Positions 10,108 to 22,238 of a DNA stretch of 60,098 nt are shown piece after piece (within the stretch, counting starts at the first letter, position 1; every line of letters starts with the position of its first letter). The notes below the pieces were generated by a model. It did not search any database and was not told the origin of the DNA. It saw nothing but the letters and a program-made list of their open reading frames with translations. This stretch comes from Stagonosporopsis chrysanthemi. Lineage: Eukaryota; Ascomycota; Dothideomycetes; Pleosporales; Didymellaceae. Position numbers and translations under genes: made by a program. Location of the stretch: contig JAFISE010000172.1 of NCBI GenBank assembly GCA_022560025.1, positions 1-60,098 of the forward strand, in the 5' to 3' direction.

Positions 10108-11623
10108 GTACGAGATTAAGATAAGACATACGACTTTTCCTTATCTTCAGTCTTCATGCCGCTCATCGTCTCTTCTAACAGTCCTTCTTTCTACAATTTG
10201 AATTGTAAGATGTTACTGGCTCGGTTTTTGTTGCCAACCACTCGGGGACTAACCGAATACGAGTGGATACCGCTGGATTGTATTTTCGCGTCTGGGCAAT
10301 ACACAATCTTGTTGTACCTTTTTTTGTGTTGGAAATTGCGTTAGTAGAGAACAGGAAGCAATGTACCGCCAGCTAAATGATATTAGTCAGAGTGATGGAG
10401 ATGTGATGGAGGCCCACTGCCAAGTTTAGCGCTGCCACCGATAATCCTTCAAGAAAGGCACGGATGCTGCCAGATCGTATCAGCGCTTACTGAGCATCGT
10501 GCATCATCGCCAAGGCAAACTTGGACTACCATGACTACCTGTGCTTCTCATTGTCTCTCCAGGTTCTGGGAAGCACATACTGCTTATCTAGCTCCAGGGG
10601 ATGTATAAAAAGCCAGCTTCGGATCTGTTACAGTCTCTATCAACTCAAAGAAGTTGCCGCGGGTCTGCGCTGAAGCCTCGCTTACAACCCAAGATCCATT
10701 CTTGGCTTCAACATCGTCGGCAATCTATTGGTCGCGGCTGAAGTGCACGAAGTGATGTTAACTGTGCATACAGTGCCATGGGCCGCGGCATTCAGCCTTG
10801 ACGCATCTCTCTCCGAATCAACCGAGTATGACGCAGGCTTGCTGACATTACAAAGGATCGAATATTGGCCTTGACCCGGCCAAACTAAACTGCGAAAATC
10901 ACACTCGCGGGTACGGTACCACTGATCGCTAGGCACCAAGTTTCTCGCTAATATTTTGAAGCGACTATTAGGTGCGATAGAACAGCGGTTCACGAACACA
11001 TGAACTGTTGTTTGTTCAGCAGAAAGACCCTCAGCAAAGGGTTTGGCCAATGACGCGAGAAGCGCTTGTTAGAACCGTGGTACACAGATCTTGGCCTTTT
11101 GGCGCGTGTGAGCGGACTTGAGCACGAAACGGACCTTTCAACGGACTGATATTAAGCGGCCTCCTTTTTCTTCTCGCAGGATTTCTGTTTGTCCCACATT
11201 GGTAGCTTGATGCAGCCCACGTGGGACATGTGGGACATGTACGATACAAGGGGAAGCATGAATGAAAGGATACGGAGGGTCGGTGTCGATCTTAGACTGG
11301 CCAAGCGAATTTGTTCGAGGTGCAAGAAATCTCGGCGTGGTAACTCGCGTTCTCACTTGTTCATGACGCGCCCCTCCACCCCTTGTAGAATGGATCCTAC
11401 TTATACAATAACGCATGCGTGGGGCACCCTCTTGTCGTCTCAGAGAGTACCACATATCTAAAAGATGACAGATGGACTAATTTCTGCGCCATGGAAGGTA
11501 ACAGTCCTAAAAGGGAGCGTGCTGTCGATCACATTGCGAAAAGTGTGTTCAGTAATTAATGTTGTAAGACATGCAGTCCCTGTGTGACGCATCCCAGGCG
11601 AGCGAGCAGGCGTTCGACAGGCA
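10108..11623. other. intergenic, no gene supported
   Basis: About 1.5 kb with only short unsupported ORFs. A TATAAAAA box lies at about 10603, with no convincing ORF downstream. A repeated CACGTGGGACATGTGGGACATG motif lies at about 11218-11240. Nothing else is recognised. Confidence 0.45.
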
Positions 11624-12706
11624 TCACTCATTCCACACAATCTCAGCATCGCGCTCCCACGATCTCCACTCACTTGTCCTTGTCTTTTCGTTCATCAAAT
11701 CGACAATGCTTGTCCGTCTTTGCATTCTTTCCCAGAACCCGCCGCCCCTTATTCCAGCGTCGCCCCACGTTGCAAGCCATATCCCGGTTTTGGCGCCCTC
11801 ATCGGTATGCACCGCAACCCAATTTTGGGTGGTCTTGAGGATAGCAAACAAGGGATTGGAGAACCACGTCTGCCAGGTAACATCGAACTTTCCAAATATT
11901 GGTGTGGATGTGAAACCTGGCGTGAAAGCATGTGCAGTTCTGCTCGTCTTTGCACATTCGACTGCCTTTGATTGAGCGTCGAAGCGCCGCTGCAGGAGAG
12001 CCGCGAATAGCACCTGTTGCGCTTTGGTCAAGCCATACGCCGGGGCGCTGCTCTCTGCATCGATGCCCAGCAGCGCTTTGCCTCTGGTGATTATTTGCGC
12101 AACAGTGCCTGGCGCTGAAGGTTTCGCTTTGGCTGAGGCCTCGTCCGTGACGAAGTGAGATACTGCAGAGTAACTGCCTGTCGAGCTGGTCATGACAACC
12201 CTCGCTGTTGGGCTAAGGTGCGGCTCGAGGAGATGCGTCATCAGGAAACTGCCGAGAAAATTCGTCGTATACATAATACTCAGGCCTTCCTTCGTCGTGG
12301 TGGCACTTCCTGTCGGCGGTGCCGCGATGCCAGCGTTATGCACCAGCATATCGATCCTTTCCCCTTTTGGCAATTGCTCGCAAAAGGCACGAACACCAGA
12401 CAGGTCGCCTACATCAAGAATCCGGCAGGTGACCTTCGCTAAGCTCTTCTCGTCGCACTGCGCAATAACATGGTCGACAGCTGCTGCGCCGCGGTCCGCG
12501 TTACGACAGGCTAGGTAGACATCAGCTCCTTGCTTGGCCAGTGCGACAGCAATAGAAAGACCAATGCCACTGTTGGCGCCAGTGACGATAGCTGTCTGAC
12601 CTGTCAGGTCGCGTAATGGGACTTCCTGAGGTTTGTAAAAGCGTGCGAAGACTAGGCTCAAGAGCGACGTTGCGAGGGAGGTATAGAAAGATTGCGTCTC
12701 ACCCAT
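11624..12706 (-). CDS. short-chain dehydrogenase/reductase (SDR)
   Basis: NAD(P)-dependent oxidoreductase of the classical/extended SDR type, retinol-dehydrogenase-like, 360 aa, intronless. ATG 12706 (MGETQS) is the first methionine; a longer reading upstream would need a GTG start. The N-terminus has a hydrophobic stretch (FYTSLATSLLSLVFARF) that could anchor the enzyme in ER or lipid-droplet membrane. The cofactor motif is TGANSGIG, followed by NAG at the end of beta-4, catalytic Ser in MTSSTGS, and YGLTK (YxxxK). An Arg after beta-2 (ACRNADRG) favours NADPH. The insert before the active-site Tyr is longer than in minimal SDRs. The substrate is unknown. Confidence 0.9.
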   Translation of the reverse strand: MGETQSFYTSLATSLLSLVFARFYKPQEVPLRDLTGQTAIVTGANSGIGLSIAVALAKQGADVYLACRNADRGAAAVDHVIAQCDEKSLAKVTCRILDVGDLSGVRAFCEQLPKGERIDMLVHNAGIAAPPTGSATTTKEGLSIMYTTNFLGSFLMTHLLEPHLSPTARVVMTSSTGSYSAVSHFVTDEASAKAKPSAPGTVAQIITRGKALLGIDAESSAPAYGLTKAQQVLFAALLQRRFDAQSKAVECAKTSRTAHAFTPGFTSTPIFGKFDVTWQTWFSNPLFAILKTTQNWVAVHTDEGAKTGIWLATWGDAGIRGGGFWERMQRRTSIVDLMNEKTRTSEWRSWERDAEIVWNE

Positions 12707-13182
12707 GGAGGGCAATAAATAGGTGCTGTTGTAAACAAACACTGTGCACACATTTTGGGTGGGTCAGGTATGTTATGTATTCTGCAGCTCTACGAGCTGC
12801 TGAACTGGTGATTCGATGATGTCACCACCTGACAATTGCACCGGCTCCGTGACCGCGCACCGACCTTGCTCTGCTAGGTCTGGTGGGCTCACGATGTTCG
12901 AAGATGTTCGCCCGCAGGTTTAACTCTCTCAGCTCTGAGTAGGTACCAAGTGACTTAAAGCCCTGGGGATCGACGCAAGATAACCGAGATTTAGGGGCAG
13001 CGGCTGTACACACAATCTTGCGTGCGCAGGAAGACAGGCTGACAATACTCAAAGTACGAAAATCCTTGCCAAAAAAGTTGAAGAAGTGAGACATGGTCAA
13101 AAAGCCGAAGACTAAACATGCTTACTTTGCGCATAAGTCACTCGTATACCCCCCACAAAAAAGTATGAAAGGTCAATGAGCA
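12707..13182. other. intergenic between SDR gene and tRNA
   Basis: About 475 bp holding the SDR promoter region and the 3' flank of the tRNA. A run of six T on the minus strand (13157-13162) about 20 nt past the tRNA end is a good RNA polymerase III terminator. Nothing else seen. Confidence 0.55.
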
Positions 13183-13254
13183 TAGCTGAGACTGGTTTCG
13201 ATCCAGTGTCCTCCGGGTTATGAGCCCGGCGCGCTTCCGCTGCGCCACTCAGCT
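13183..13254 (-). tRNA. initiator tRNA-Met (CAT)
   Basis: 72 nt with a 7-bp acceptor stem (AGCTGAG/CTCAGCT) and discriminator A. The D arm closes with GCGC pairs. The anticodon stem is CCGGG/CCCGG around CTCATAA, so the anticodon is CAT. The T arm is ACTGG/CCAGT around ATCGAAA. The AUCGAAA T-loop (A at position 54 instead of T) and three G-C pairs flanking the anticodon loop mark eukaryotic initiator rather than elongator tRNA-Met. No intron. A T6 terminator follows. Confidence 0.95.
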
Positions 13255-13722
13255 TTTTGTTCAATAGATAAAAGCTCTGTTGTATGTTTAAATAATATTG
13301 CTTTACATTGTCCGCTGCCAGGCACCTTGCTCTCTGTGGCGTGTATACACCCTCTTTTTCCGAGGCTCATTCGTAAACTTAGCGTGGTGCTGCATTTGCC
13401 TAGGTGTGAGTCAGTGGCATTTGATCATATCGCCTCTCGGGGCTATGCCAACGTTTTGAAGTACAGATTGCAACCGCAGGTCCAAGGTGACACAGAACTG
13501 AAATGTACTATGATTAGAGGGTATCAATCACCTTTTTTTTTATCGCGAAGCCATCGAAGAGCCAGCGGCTGAACGTGCTCCAGACGTGGGTGGTGCCTTC
13601 CAAAATCGAATCGCGCTAAAACGCGTTGATGCGCCGAAAGTCCACGCGCGAGCACGCACTGTTACTCCGACTCTGGCACACCACCCTTCTTTGCTCTAGT
13701 ACAGCGTTATGACCATACTCCG
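13255..13722. other. intergenic upstream of ctf18
   Basis: About 470 bp containing the 5' flank of the tRNA and the promoter of the clamp-loader gene. A run of T lies at 13531-13540. No ORF is supported. Confidence 0.5.
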
Positions 13723-16700
13723 ATGACGACTTTCCTTGCGAGCATTCCGAGTTCCTTCGATCCATTTCTTCTTTGCTCCGACTTCGACCATCTAGAGCAC
13801 GCTCCCGCATCCGTATCGCATTCCGACGACCTCGAAGCATTGCAGGCGTGTATTTTAGAAGACAGGACCAGGAAGAACAGGGAAGGCATAGTCATACAAC
13901 ACCGAGCCTGGAACTTAGTAGATATCTTCAGAAGTGAAGGGGACTTTAGCCTTGGTACTGCCACCGCATTCGAGCGCTGCACCAGTGCTGATACCGTCAG
14001 ACACACCTGCAAGACACCGTTCTCGACTTTCAACTAATTCTCTGCATACCAATAACATCACGGACGGACCACCACCACCATCCTCGCCTCCCGCCTTCGA
14101 GATGCCGCTCATCTCTTCGCCGATTGCGTACCCGCCAAGCTCGTCGATGCCCCACGCCACGACACCGAAGAAGCGAAAGCGCGCAACCAATCCAAACAGT
14201 CCACTGAAGGACGTGCCGAACAATCAGACTGGTCGCAAAATTGGTGCATTCCTGGACGACTCGGATGACGAAGATGACATTGCAGCGCTGAAAGAGCACT
14301 CTATGAAGAGGATAGCGGTCAACAGCATCAAAGAACTTCCATCAGCGCCAGAACAGCTTGCAGAATATACGCCTCCTGCAAGTCAGGATGAGATTGCAGA
14401 TGCCGAAGATGTGCCTGTTGAAGCACTTGATGAATACTTCGAACAACAGCCACAGACGACCCGATTGCCACTGCACAGCACCTCTGCTGCTGCATGGTCG
14501 GGAAGTGGCACGATAGCGCGCAATGGAGCAGGCAAAGCAATACACATTTCTAAGAAAGCCAAGCAAGAAGCAGTAACTTTCGAAGAGCTGATCGCAGCAC
14601 GATCAGAGGATATAGAGGGGAAAGCGCGAACAAGTTACTATGGCATAGATATCCACGCCTTGATGGACGAAGCAAAAGCGGAAGACATAGCGAAGGCAGC
14701 TAGCCAAAATCAAGAGTGCGAGGAGCTGGCCCGCCAGTCGGTTGAGAAACCAACTAGCAAACCAAGCAGGAGCAACCGAACGCTCATGTGGACTGAAAAG
14801 TACAGAGCGAAGAAATTCACGGACCTGGTTGGAGACGAGCGCACGCATCGTACAGTCTTGCGATGGTTGAAAGGTTGGGACCCAATTGTCTTTCCTGGCT
14901 CTTCTAAGGCAAAGCCGAAAAACGCGAAAACAGAATTTGGTGATGATGAGCAGAGACACCGCAAGATCATGCTCTTGACCGGTCCACCAGGACTGGGCAA
15001 GACTACATTGGCACACGTTTGCGCGCGACAAGCTGGATACGAGGTGCAAGAGATCAACGCATCAGACGAGCGAAGCCGAGATGTTGTCAAAGGGCGCATT
15101 CGAGACATGGTCGGCACTGAAAATGTGCGTGGAATCAGCTCAAACACAGCGAATGGCAAAGTCCGCAAAGCTGGGAAGCCAGTCTGCGTAATCATCGATG
15201 AGGTCGATGGAGTCGTAGGCGGAAGCAGCAGTAGTGGCAGCGGAGAGGGTGGCTTTATCAAGGCGCTTATTGACTTGATTACTCTTGATGAGAGAAACTC
15301 GAATATGGCCGGACAGCAGTCGTCGACAATGAGTACAAAGAAAAGAAAGGGAGACAAGTTCAGACTGCTGAGGCCGCTCATCCTGATCTGCAACGACCTG
15401 TACCATCCTTCACTGCGACCTTTGCGGCAGTCGTCGTTCGCTGAGATTGTACGTATTCGCCAGCCTGCTCTGAATATGGTCGTCACGCGCATGCAAGACA
15501 TCTTCAGCAAAGAAGGTTTTCAGTGTGACTCAGATGGCGTGCGCCGACTTTGCGAAGCCACGTGGGGTGTTAGTACAAAGAAGGAGGGTGGCACAGGCAG
15601 CGGCACTGGCGAAGGTGATATTCGTGGAGTTATGGTCATGGCCGAATGGGTAGCGGGCCGGCTCAAATCGTGCAATTCAAGGTCTAAAGAAAAGCCACAT
15701 CTGACAAAGAAGTGGATTGAGGACAACGTCATCAATGGCCTGAAGCACGGTGGCGGAGCAGCGCGCAGCCTGGGTCGAGGAGGGGCTAAGGATATCGTCG
15801 ACCGAGTGTTCAAGGAAGGTGCTGGCTTCCCTAGGCAGGCTGAGATAACAGACTTGCGAACGGCGGCTGCTCGAGCACAGACCGGTGTCGTCGGCGTTGC
15901 TGAGGCAGCAAAGCGACAGGCAATGGTTCGTCTTAGGGAGATGGTCGACACCAGCGGTGACTGCGACCGCATTGTGACTGGTATGTGATACACCTCACTT
16001 ACTTTACCAGCTATCTAACATGCATAGATTGCTTTACTGCTTACCCTAATAAGCCGTTTCAAGACGACACTCTATTCAGTAAACCCACGGCGGCCTACGA
16101 ATGGCTCAATTTCCATGACACCCTCTCCTCGGCAGTTCACAGCTCGCAAGAATGGGAACTATTCCCGTACCTCTCGCAATCGATCCTTGCCTTCCATGAT
16201 TTGTTTGCCTCACCTCGCAGGGAAGGCTCGAACTCGACAGCTGATCCAGATGCACAAGCGCTGCCTTTCTCTGGACAAGGTGCGAGCTTTTCCGCAGCTG
16301 AGCAATACAAAGCAAGTCGAAGCCAACTCATGGGCCTGCAATCATCGTTGAGCCTACCCTTAACGAGGATGTTCAGAAGCCCAGAAGAGATGACTACCGA
16401 GTTGATCCCGTACATTCTACGTATGCTCTCACCAGACATCAAGCCTGTCATTGTCAACACCGGTCCCGCTGGCTCGAAGTCGAATGCTACAGCCGCTGTG
16501 AGAAAGTCCTCCGAGAAAGCTCTCGTCAAGAAAGCCATCGAAGCCATGTCAGCAACGGGCGTGCGCTTCGAACGCAGCAGGATCGAGACTTTGGACGTGA
16601 TGAACCGCAGCGGCGGCTTTGTATTCCGCATGGAACCTCCACTCGATACGCTCGCCAACTTTGAGACTCTAGCTGACAAGAAAGACGATAAAGTCCGCTA

Positions 16701-17040
16701 CGCAGTGCGTAGCGTGCTTGAGATGGAGTGGAAGAAAGAGTCCGCGCGTACCGACATGGAAAATCGGAAGCGACGTGGCGGGCAAGATACAGAAGAAATT
16801 GTAGTGTCTGAAGAGAAAGAACAGGAGCTTGCGAAGCAACTTGACGAAGCGAACAGGAGGGCTGTGAAGCGCGACTTTTTCGGTCGCATCATTGAGGAGA
16901 GGCCTTTGCTCGAGGGCGAGGTGAGAAAGCAGACGAAGCCCGAGGGCGATGACGATCGCATATGGGTCACCTTTCACGAAGGATTCAGCAATGCAGTCAG
17001 GAAGCCTATCACAATAGACGAGCTGTTTAGAGGACTGTAG
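13723..17040 (+). CDS. CTF18: Ctf18, large subunit of the alternative (RFC-like) clamp loader
   Basis: Nuclear AAA+ ATPase that with Rfc2-5, Dcc1 and Ctf8 loads PCNA for replication and sister-chromatid cohesion. Three exons: 13723-13954, 14001-15980 and 16028-17040, with introns of 46 and 47 nt (branch sites CTGAT and CTAAC). The product is about 1,074 aa. The N-terminal 380 residues are low complexity with an SPLK basic patch and a DDSDDEDD stretch. The AAA+ core has Walker A GPPGLGKTT (about residue 405), Walker B IIDEVDG, the RFC box ASDERS, and sensor LICNDLY. The extreme C-terminus DRIWVTFHEGFSNAVRKP is the conserved tail that binds Ctf8-Dcc1. The first intron is inferred: without it the N-terminal block (MTTFLASIPSSFDP) and the rest are in different frames. 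The ATG could differ. Confidence 0.93.
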
Positions 17041-18150
17041 GTTGCGTCGCCGTCGTTGAAGTACATGAGAATGCAAGTCCCGTTTCAAGGCCATCACTGC
17101 ATAACGATTGTGGACTTGACACGTTTGGCTATGCGAACAATAATCCAGCATGTAGCTGTGCAGTGATAATATTCCTAAAATCCAATTAAGCGTTGTGCGT
17201 AGAGCCAAAGTTCTTCTGTTATCATCGGGCTGGTCACACTCACTGCTCACTACCAGACCTTCCGAAAAGCAGAAGCCAATATTTCATCACAGCAAGGAAG
17301 TAGAAAAACAACTCGTGTTCGGGTACCCCGCAATCGAGCCTTGAATGTCTCGCAGTCCGGGCACACCAAATGCTGCTACACTGTTCGTCAGCCTGACGTT
17401 CTCTTTCAGGTCTTGCACCACAAACAATATGAACCTGGTGGAATGTGTCCAAGATTCGCGTCGATTGTTCTCGCCTTCAAGGCAACCCGTCAAGATCCCC
17501 ACAAGCCTGGAACGCGGACTGCAGGGTTTCCAGCAATCTTTCGCGCCGAAGAGGACCCATCTACAGGGCAATCGAGGCGCACAATTCTGGACAAGATCTT
17601 CACGTCTGGTCTGGTCCTTCGGGTCAGGGGAGAGTGCGGTCGGATTGCGAGCGCAGACTAGAGGAGCTGTCACCACAAAACGACTATGGCGCCTTCACCT
17701 TATCGGCGAGGATGGGCACTACAAGCCACTAAACTGGCCATGTGCACGTACTCGCGGAAAGAGACCGTCGCGGGGCCGTCAACACCAAACTTCATGAAGC
17801 TAGGCCCTTGAGCACCACAATAGCCGCAATGCGGGGAACTCTTGAGGCAATTCGGTCGACGTGCAATTGGCTGCTGATATAGAAAATGAGTATCGCGAGA
17901 CAACGATTGCCTGGTCTTGTATAGCCCCGCCATGTTTGGCCGGAGCGACTGGGTTGTTGCGGCACATGTGCCGCTGGCTTTGTTGACCTTTCTGCAGGTC
18001 TTCTGTCGGCTATTAGCTTAAAGGCCCCCAAGCCGTGTGGAGACAGACTAAAGCTCGAAGGGTCGGCCTTTACTTAAGTTGTCAGCCTGCCAGGTGCGGC
18101 TGGACAGTCTAGGCGCACCGTTTTCAAACTGTACACAAACTCAAGCAGAG
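17041..18150. other. intergenic, no gene supported
   Basis: About 1.1 kb. Overlapping ORFs of 106-150 codons on both strands between 17287 and 17800 mirror each other and have no start context or domain; I treat them as chance. The last 150 bp should contain the alcohol oxidase promoter. Confidence 0.45.
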
Positions 18151-20135
18151 ATGGCTATCCACAACAAGTTGGCTGAAGGTATCGATGAGGTAGACATTAT
18201 CATTGCGGGAGGTACGCAAGTCGATCAAGAGTGAAACAGCGATTCTTAAAGCTAACCCCCAACTATAGGTGGCACGGCGGGTTGCATAATCGCCGGACGT
18301 CTTGCAGAGGCCCATCCTGACCTCTCCGTCCTAGTGATCGAGGGTGGTGCCAATAACAAAGATGTGGCCAGCGTTGTGTATCCAGTATTTTATCTACAGA
18401 ACCTCCTACCGACACAGAAGACGGCACTTTTCTACAAGGGGAACAAGTCGAAGCAGCTCGCAGACCGTGAACCCATCGTGCCCTGCGGCGGCACTCTTGG
18501 TGGCGGCTCATCTATCAACTTCATGATGTACACAAGAGCGCAGCGCGAGGACTTCGATTCTTGGAAAACGGAAGGCTGGTCAGCCGATGAGATGCTGGAA
18601 CAGATGAAGAAGGTGAGCAATGACAGCCGATTGGACGAAGCGGCGTATTCTAATATCCAACGCAGCTCGAGACCTACCATGGCCCTGGTGACAAGACACA
18701 TCACGGTCATGACGGTCCAATTCACATTTCAGATGGTGGTTACCGTGGCAAACATGGCGAGGATGAGTTCATTAGAGCGGCTGGAGAGGTCGGTTACCCC
18801 GAAATCGAGGACCTGCAGAACTTGGACAGCAACAACGGAATCCAGCGATGGCAGCGTTACGTCTCTCCCCAGGGACGACGACAAGACACGGCACATAGGT
18901 ACATTCATCCCAAGCTGGAAGATGGCCAACACACAAACCTTCACGTTCTCGTCGAGTCCAAGGTCGTTCGTGTGCTTTTTGACGACAACAAGCGAGCTGT
19001 CGGTGTCGAGTACACACCAAACCCCGAGTTCCAGGCTGTGATCGGCCTCACTGCACACCCTGTCCAGACCGTAAAGGCGCGCAAACTCGTCGTGGTAACA
19101 TGCGGTGCGTGCGGTACCCCACCAGTGCTTGAGCGCTCAGGTCTGGGCGATAAGTCGATCCTTGACAATGCTGGTGTTTCCGTGGTGGAAGAGCTACCGG
19201 GCGTTGGAAAAGACTACCAAGATCATCACCTTCTCCTTTACCCATACAAGACAAGTCTTGCGCCCGACCAGACCATCGATGATATCCTGAGCGGGCGTGT
19301 TGACGCAACTGAGCTCGTCAAGAACAACGACAAGAAGCTAGGATGGAACGCAATAGATATCTCATCGAAACTCCGCCCAACCGAGGAAGACGTAGACGCT
19401 CTCGGCCCGGAGTTCAGGACAGCGTGGGATCGTGATTTCAAGGACGCGCCCAACCGGCCGCTGATGCTTTGCGGTCTCGTCTCCTGGTAAGTTACCCATA
19501 CACAATCACCAGGCGGACAACTGACTCTGTGCAGCTTCCTCGGCGACCCTTCCTCCGTTCCTGCAGGCCAATACGCCACAACCGGCACCTACACCGCGTA
19601 CCCTTACTCACGTGGCCACATGCATATTACTGGCCCCTCGGTGGATGACCCCCTCGACTTCGACGTTGGCTACTTCAACGACAAAGACGACATCGATATG
19701 AAGAAGCAGCTGTGGGCGTACAAGAAGCAGCGCGAGATCATGCGTCGCACAAATTTCTACCGCGGCGAGCTGGCAGCAGGCCACCCGAGATTCCCCGAGG
19801 GCTCCAAGGTTGCTCTGACTGAGATCGAGCAGCCGCTTGAGAATGTGCAGAACTTGGAGTATAGTGCGGAAGACGACAAGGCGATTGAGCAATGGCTGCG
19901 CGAGAATGTCAACACGACGTGGCACTCGCTCGGCACGTGCAAGATGGCGCCAAGGGAGGACAATGGTGTCGTTGATAGCAGCTTGAATGTGTATGGTGTT
20001 ACGGGATTGAAGATTGCTGATCTGAGTATTCCCCCGGAAAATGTGGGCGCAAATACAAACAACACTGCGTTGGTGATTGGAGAGAAGGCTGCAGAGATCA
20101 TTCTCGCTGAGCTTAGCTCGGCTGGTACGCCTTGA
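18151..20135 (+). CDS. alcohol (methanol) oxidase, GMC family AA3_3
   Basis: FAD-dependent oxidase that turns short primary alcohols and O2 into aldehyde and H2O2. Four exons: 18151-18211, 18269-18612, 18666-19486 and 19535-20135, with introns of 57, 53 and 48 nt, giving 608 aa. FAD motif DVDIIIAGGGTAGC is split by intron 1 in its glycines, as in other alcohol oxidase genes. IVPCGG.LGGGSSINFMMYTRA and the C-terminal WHSLGTCKMAPRE plus LKIADLSIPPENVGANTNNTA match the AOX signature, including the His/Asn active-site region. It is 50-60 residues shorter than yeast methanol oxidase, mainly in the loop before the C-terminal third. It ends in SSAGTP, so no PTS1 is visible although relatives are peroxisomal. 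Regulation is not visible. Confidence 0.93.
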
Positions 20136-20844
20136 GCGGCTGACTAGAAGGATTTGGGAGGCTGTCTTTGACTACGACCGTGTAAATTCTAGCCTTGAAC
20201 GACTTCATGTATGACAACCTGGTACCATTCCTTCGCCCACACTGTGAGCCACATGGTTCTTGTCAGTGAAGATTGTATCCGGAAAAAAGCCGTAAAAGAT
20301 TCCTCGTGCAATCTTGACCTCCGAAACTCGCAAAGTCTTACCAACACATTTAGGTGACTAGATACTCACTTGGTTGTGTTATTGTATGGCGATGGCTAAA
20401 TAATCAGGTTCTGGATCTCACGGTACAGGGGCAGGCAAAAAGCTGCTGTTGAATATTAGGACTATCTCAACCATGATCAAAGAATGACTGAAGCGTCTCT
20501 GATCAAGATGGACATAGATTAGCTAAAGCTATCCCGAATCGGCTATAGGCAATGCGGCCTGGAGTCAAGATGATCGTACTTACTTTCATGTTTTCACCAC
20601 AACACTACAAGTTCGACCTTAGCGTCCTGTAAATGTCGGTATGCTTGTTGTTCCTTTGGAAGGACTAAGTGCGACGTCAGAACAGGCCGATGCACGTAAC
20701 TGCAATCATGCGAGGCTGAGGCACACAGCCACATCAGCCGCCCCACACCACCCCTCAACGCGTCTGCCTTGTGCCTTGTATGAAATATACCGCTCCATCT
20801 CACGTCTTCTAAAAAGGGTCTCTCTGCGCTCGAAAACTGCTATC
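20136..20844. other. intergenic between alcohol oxidase and glycohydrolase genes
   Basis: About 710 bp. An in-frame open stretch precedes the next ATG (from 20641), but its composition is unlike the family, and ATG 20845 is the first one that gives a family-like N-terminus. Nothing else recognised. Confidence 0.5.
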
Positions 20845-22065
20845 ATGAAGGCTCCCATCGATGTACAAGCATCACAACACCCTTTCATCAAAGCCACCAA
20901 GATCGACAAGATCTACGGCTGCATCACCGGCTCTGCCTTGGGCGACACGATCGGCCTATACACCGAGTTTCTCACAAAGAGTCAGTCCGTCAAAGCATAT
21001 CCATCGAGACGATTCACGCTTCTGGAGCCAAGAACAGAACCATACCATGACGCTCACCGTATGCAATTCGAGCCCTGCGCGTGGACAGACGACACCGACC
21101 AAGCCCTGTTGATTCTGCTTTCATACCTATATATCCAGACCCATGATCGTGATGCCAATCTTGATGAGGTTTTCGCAGCGCGACTAAAGATATGGGTCTC
21201 GCGAGGCCTGCCAGCGCTTGACCGCCCCGCGTACGACATTGGTATTCTCGTTGGAGCTGTTGCAAGCAACCATCGCTATCTATCTGATCCATTTGGGTGC
21301 GCCACCGAGCACTGGATGAATTCGTCTCGCAACGCTGCGCCGAACGGTAGTCTGATGCGTATACATCCCATTGGTGTGATTGGGGTAAATCTCACCGAAG
21401 AGCAAACATGGCGCCTCAGTGTTCGCATCGGGAGGACGACGCATGTTGACCCGCGATGCGTTGTCGCATGCTGCATCTCTGCGGGTGTGATTCGGCAACT
21501 ACTCCGAGGCCAGATCGAGACAGAAAAGGATTTGGATGCAGCGATCGAGCGCGCGTATGAGTGGGTGCGCCGGCAGCCGGATATCATGAACCCGGCCCAC
21601 AGCGCCGACTTGACCGAGAAGCAAGTCCGGTTCCATCTAGAACGCCAGGAGTTTGAGAAGCATGTATACGCGCAGACTCTGGAGGAGCTCCAATTGGACG
21701 TCAATGGAAAGATTGGATACGTGTACAAATGCATGGGAGCAGCTGTCTTACTTCTTCGGCTCGCTATTCGACGTACTTCGAGAGCGATTCTGGCTGTTGG
21801 TGTGGCTGGAAAGGCGCAGCTTTTCGAGAAGCTCATAGTTGAGTTGATCATGGAGGGTGGTGATGCCGATACGAACGGGGCAGCTGCTGGCGCGCTGCTC
21901 GGTGCTTATCTGGGCTACGCAAACCTGCCTTCACATTGGAAGCTAGGTTTAGCGCACAACGAATGGCTAATGACAAAGACGGAGCGCCTGGCGATTGCTG
22001 TAGGGGTGACTCCTGGGACATTGGATCAAGTGAGAGATGAGGCCGCTGATGGTGGCAGATGGTAG
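20845..22065 (+). CDS. ADP-ribosylglycohydrolase family protein
   Basis: DraG/ARH-type hydrolase that would remove ADP-ribose from proteins or other acceptors using a two-metal centre. Intronless, 406 aa from ATG 20845. The family order is clear: GCITGSALGDTIG near the N-terminus, the metal-binding WTDDTDQ, the His/Asp-containing middle (GRTTHVDPRC), and the C-terminal EGGDADTNGAAAGALLGA with the Asp pair that completes the metal site. All metal ligands are kept, so the protein should be active. Fungal copies of this type often carry an extended insert between the two halves, also present here at about residues 220-300. Substrate unknown. Confidence 0.92.
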   Translation: MKAPIDVQASQHPFIKATKIDKIYGCITGSALGDTIGLYTEFLTKSQSVKAYPSRRFTLLEPRTEPYHDAHRMQFEPCAWTDDTDQALLILLSYLYIQTHDRDANLDEVFAARLKIWVSRGLPALDRPAYDIGILVGAVASNHRYLSDPFGCATEHWMNSSRNAAPNGSLMRIHPIGVIGVNLTEEQTWRLSVRIGRTTHVDPRCVVACCISAGVIRQLLRGQIETEKDLDAAIERAYEWVRRQPDIMNPAHSADLTEKQVRFHLERQEFEKHVYAQTLEELQLDVNGKIGYVYKCMGAAVLLLRLAIRRTSRAILAVGVAGKAQLFEKLIVELIMEGGDADTNGAAAGALLGAYLGYANLPSHWKLGLAHNEWLMTKTERLAIAVGVTPGTLDQVRDEAADGGRW

Positions 22066-22238
22066 AATAAGTATATGTGGGATTTTCGGCAGGTTCTCTA
22101 CAAATACTTGCCTGAGAAGCATGCATTTACTATAGACGAGCAATGCTATTCTATTCCACTAAGATTTCTTGGACCTGAGATGTAATTGAGGACACTACAG
22201 CCATTACCCTAGACACTCTCAGTCAGGTGCTACGAATC

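Noticed and set aside
10600..10625. TATAAAAA box as promoter
   Set aside because: No supported gene follows within 1 kb on the plus strand.
17287..17797. Overlapping 95-150 codon ORFs on both strands
   Set aside because: Mutual mirror frames without start context, splice signals or recognisable sequence.
20641..20844. Longer N-terminus for the ADP-ribosylglycohydrolase
   Set aside because: The 68 upstream codons are unlike the family and include sequence typical of a 5' UTR; ATG 20845 gives the family start.
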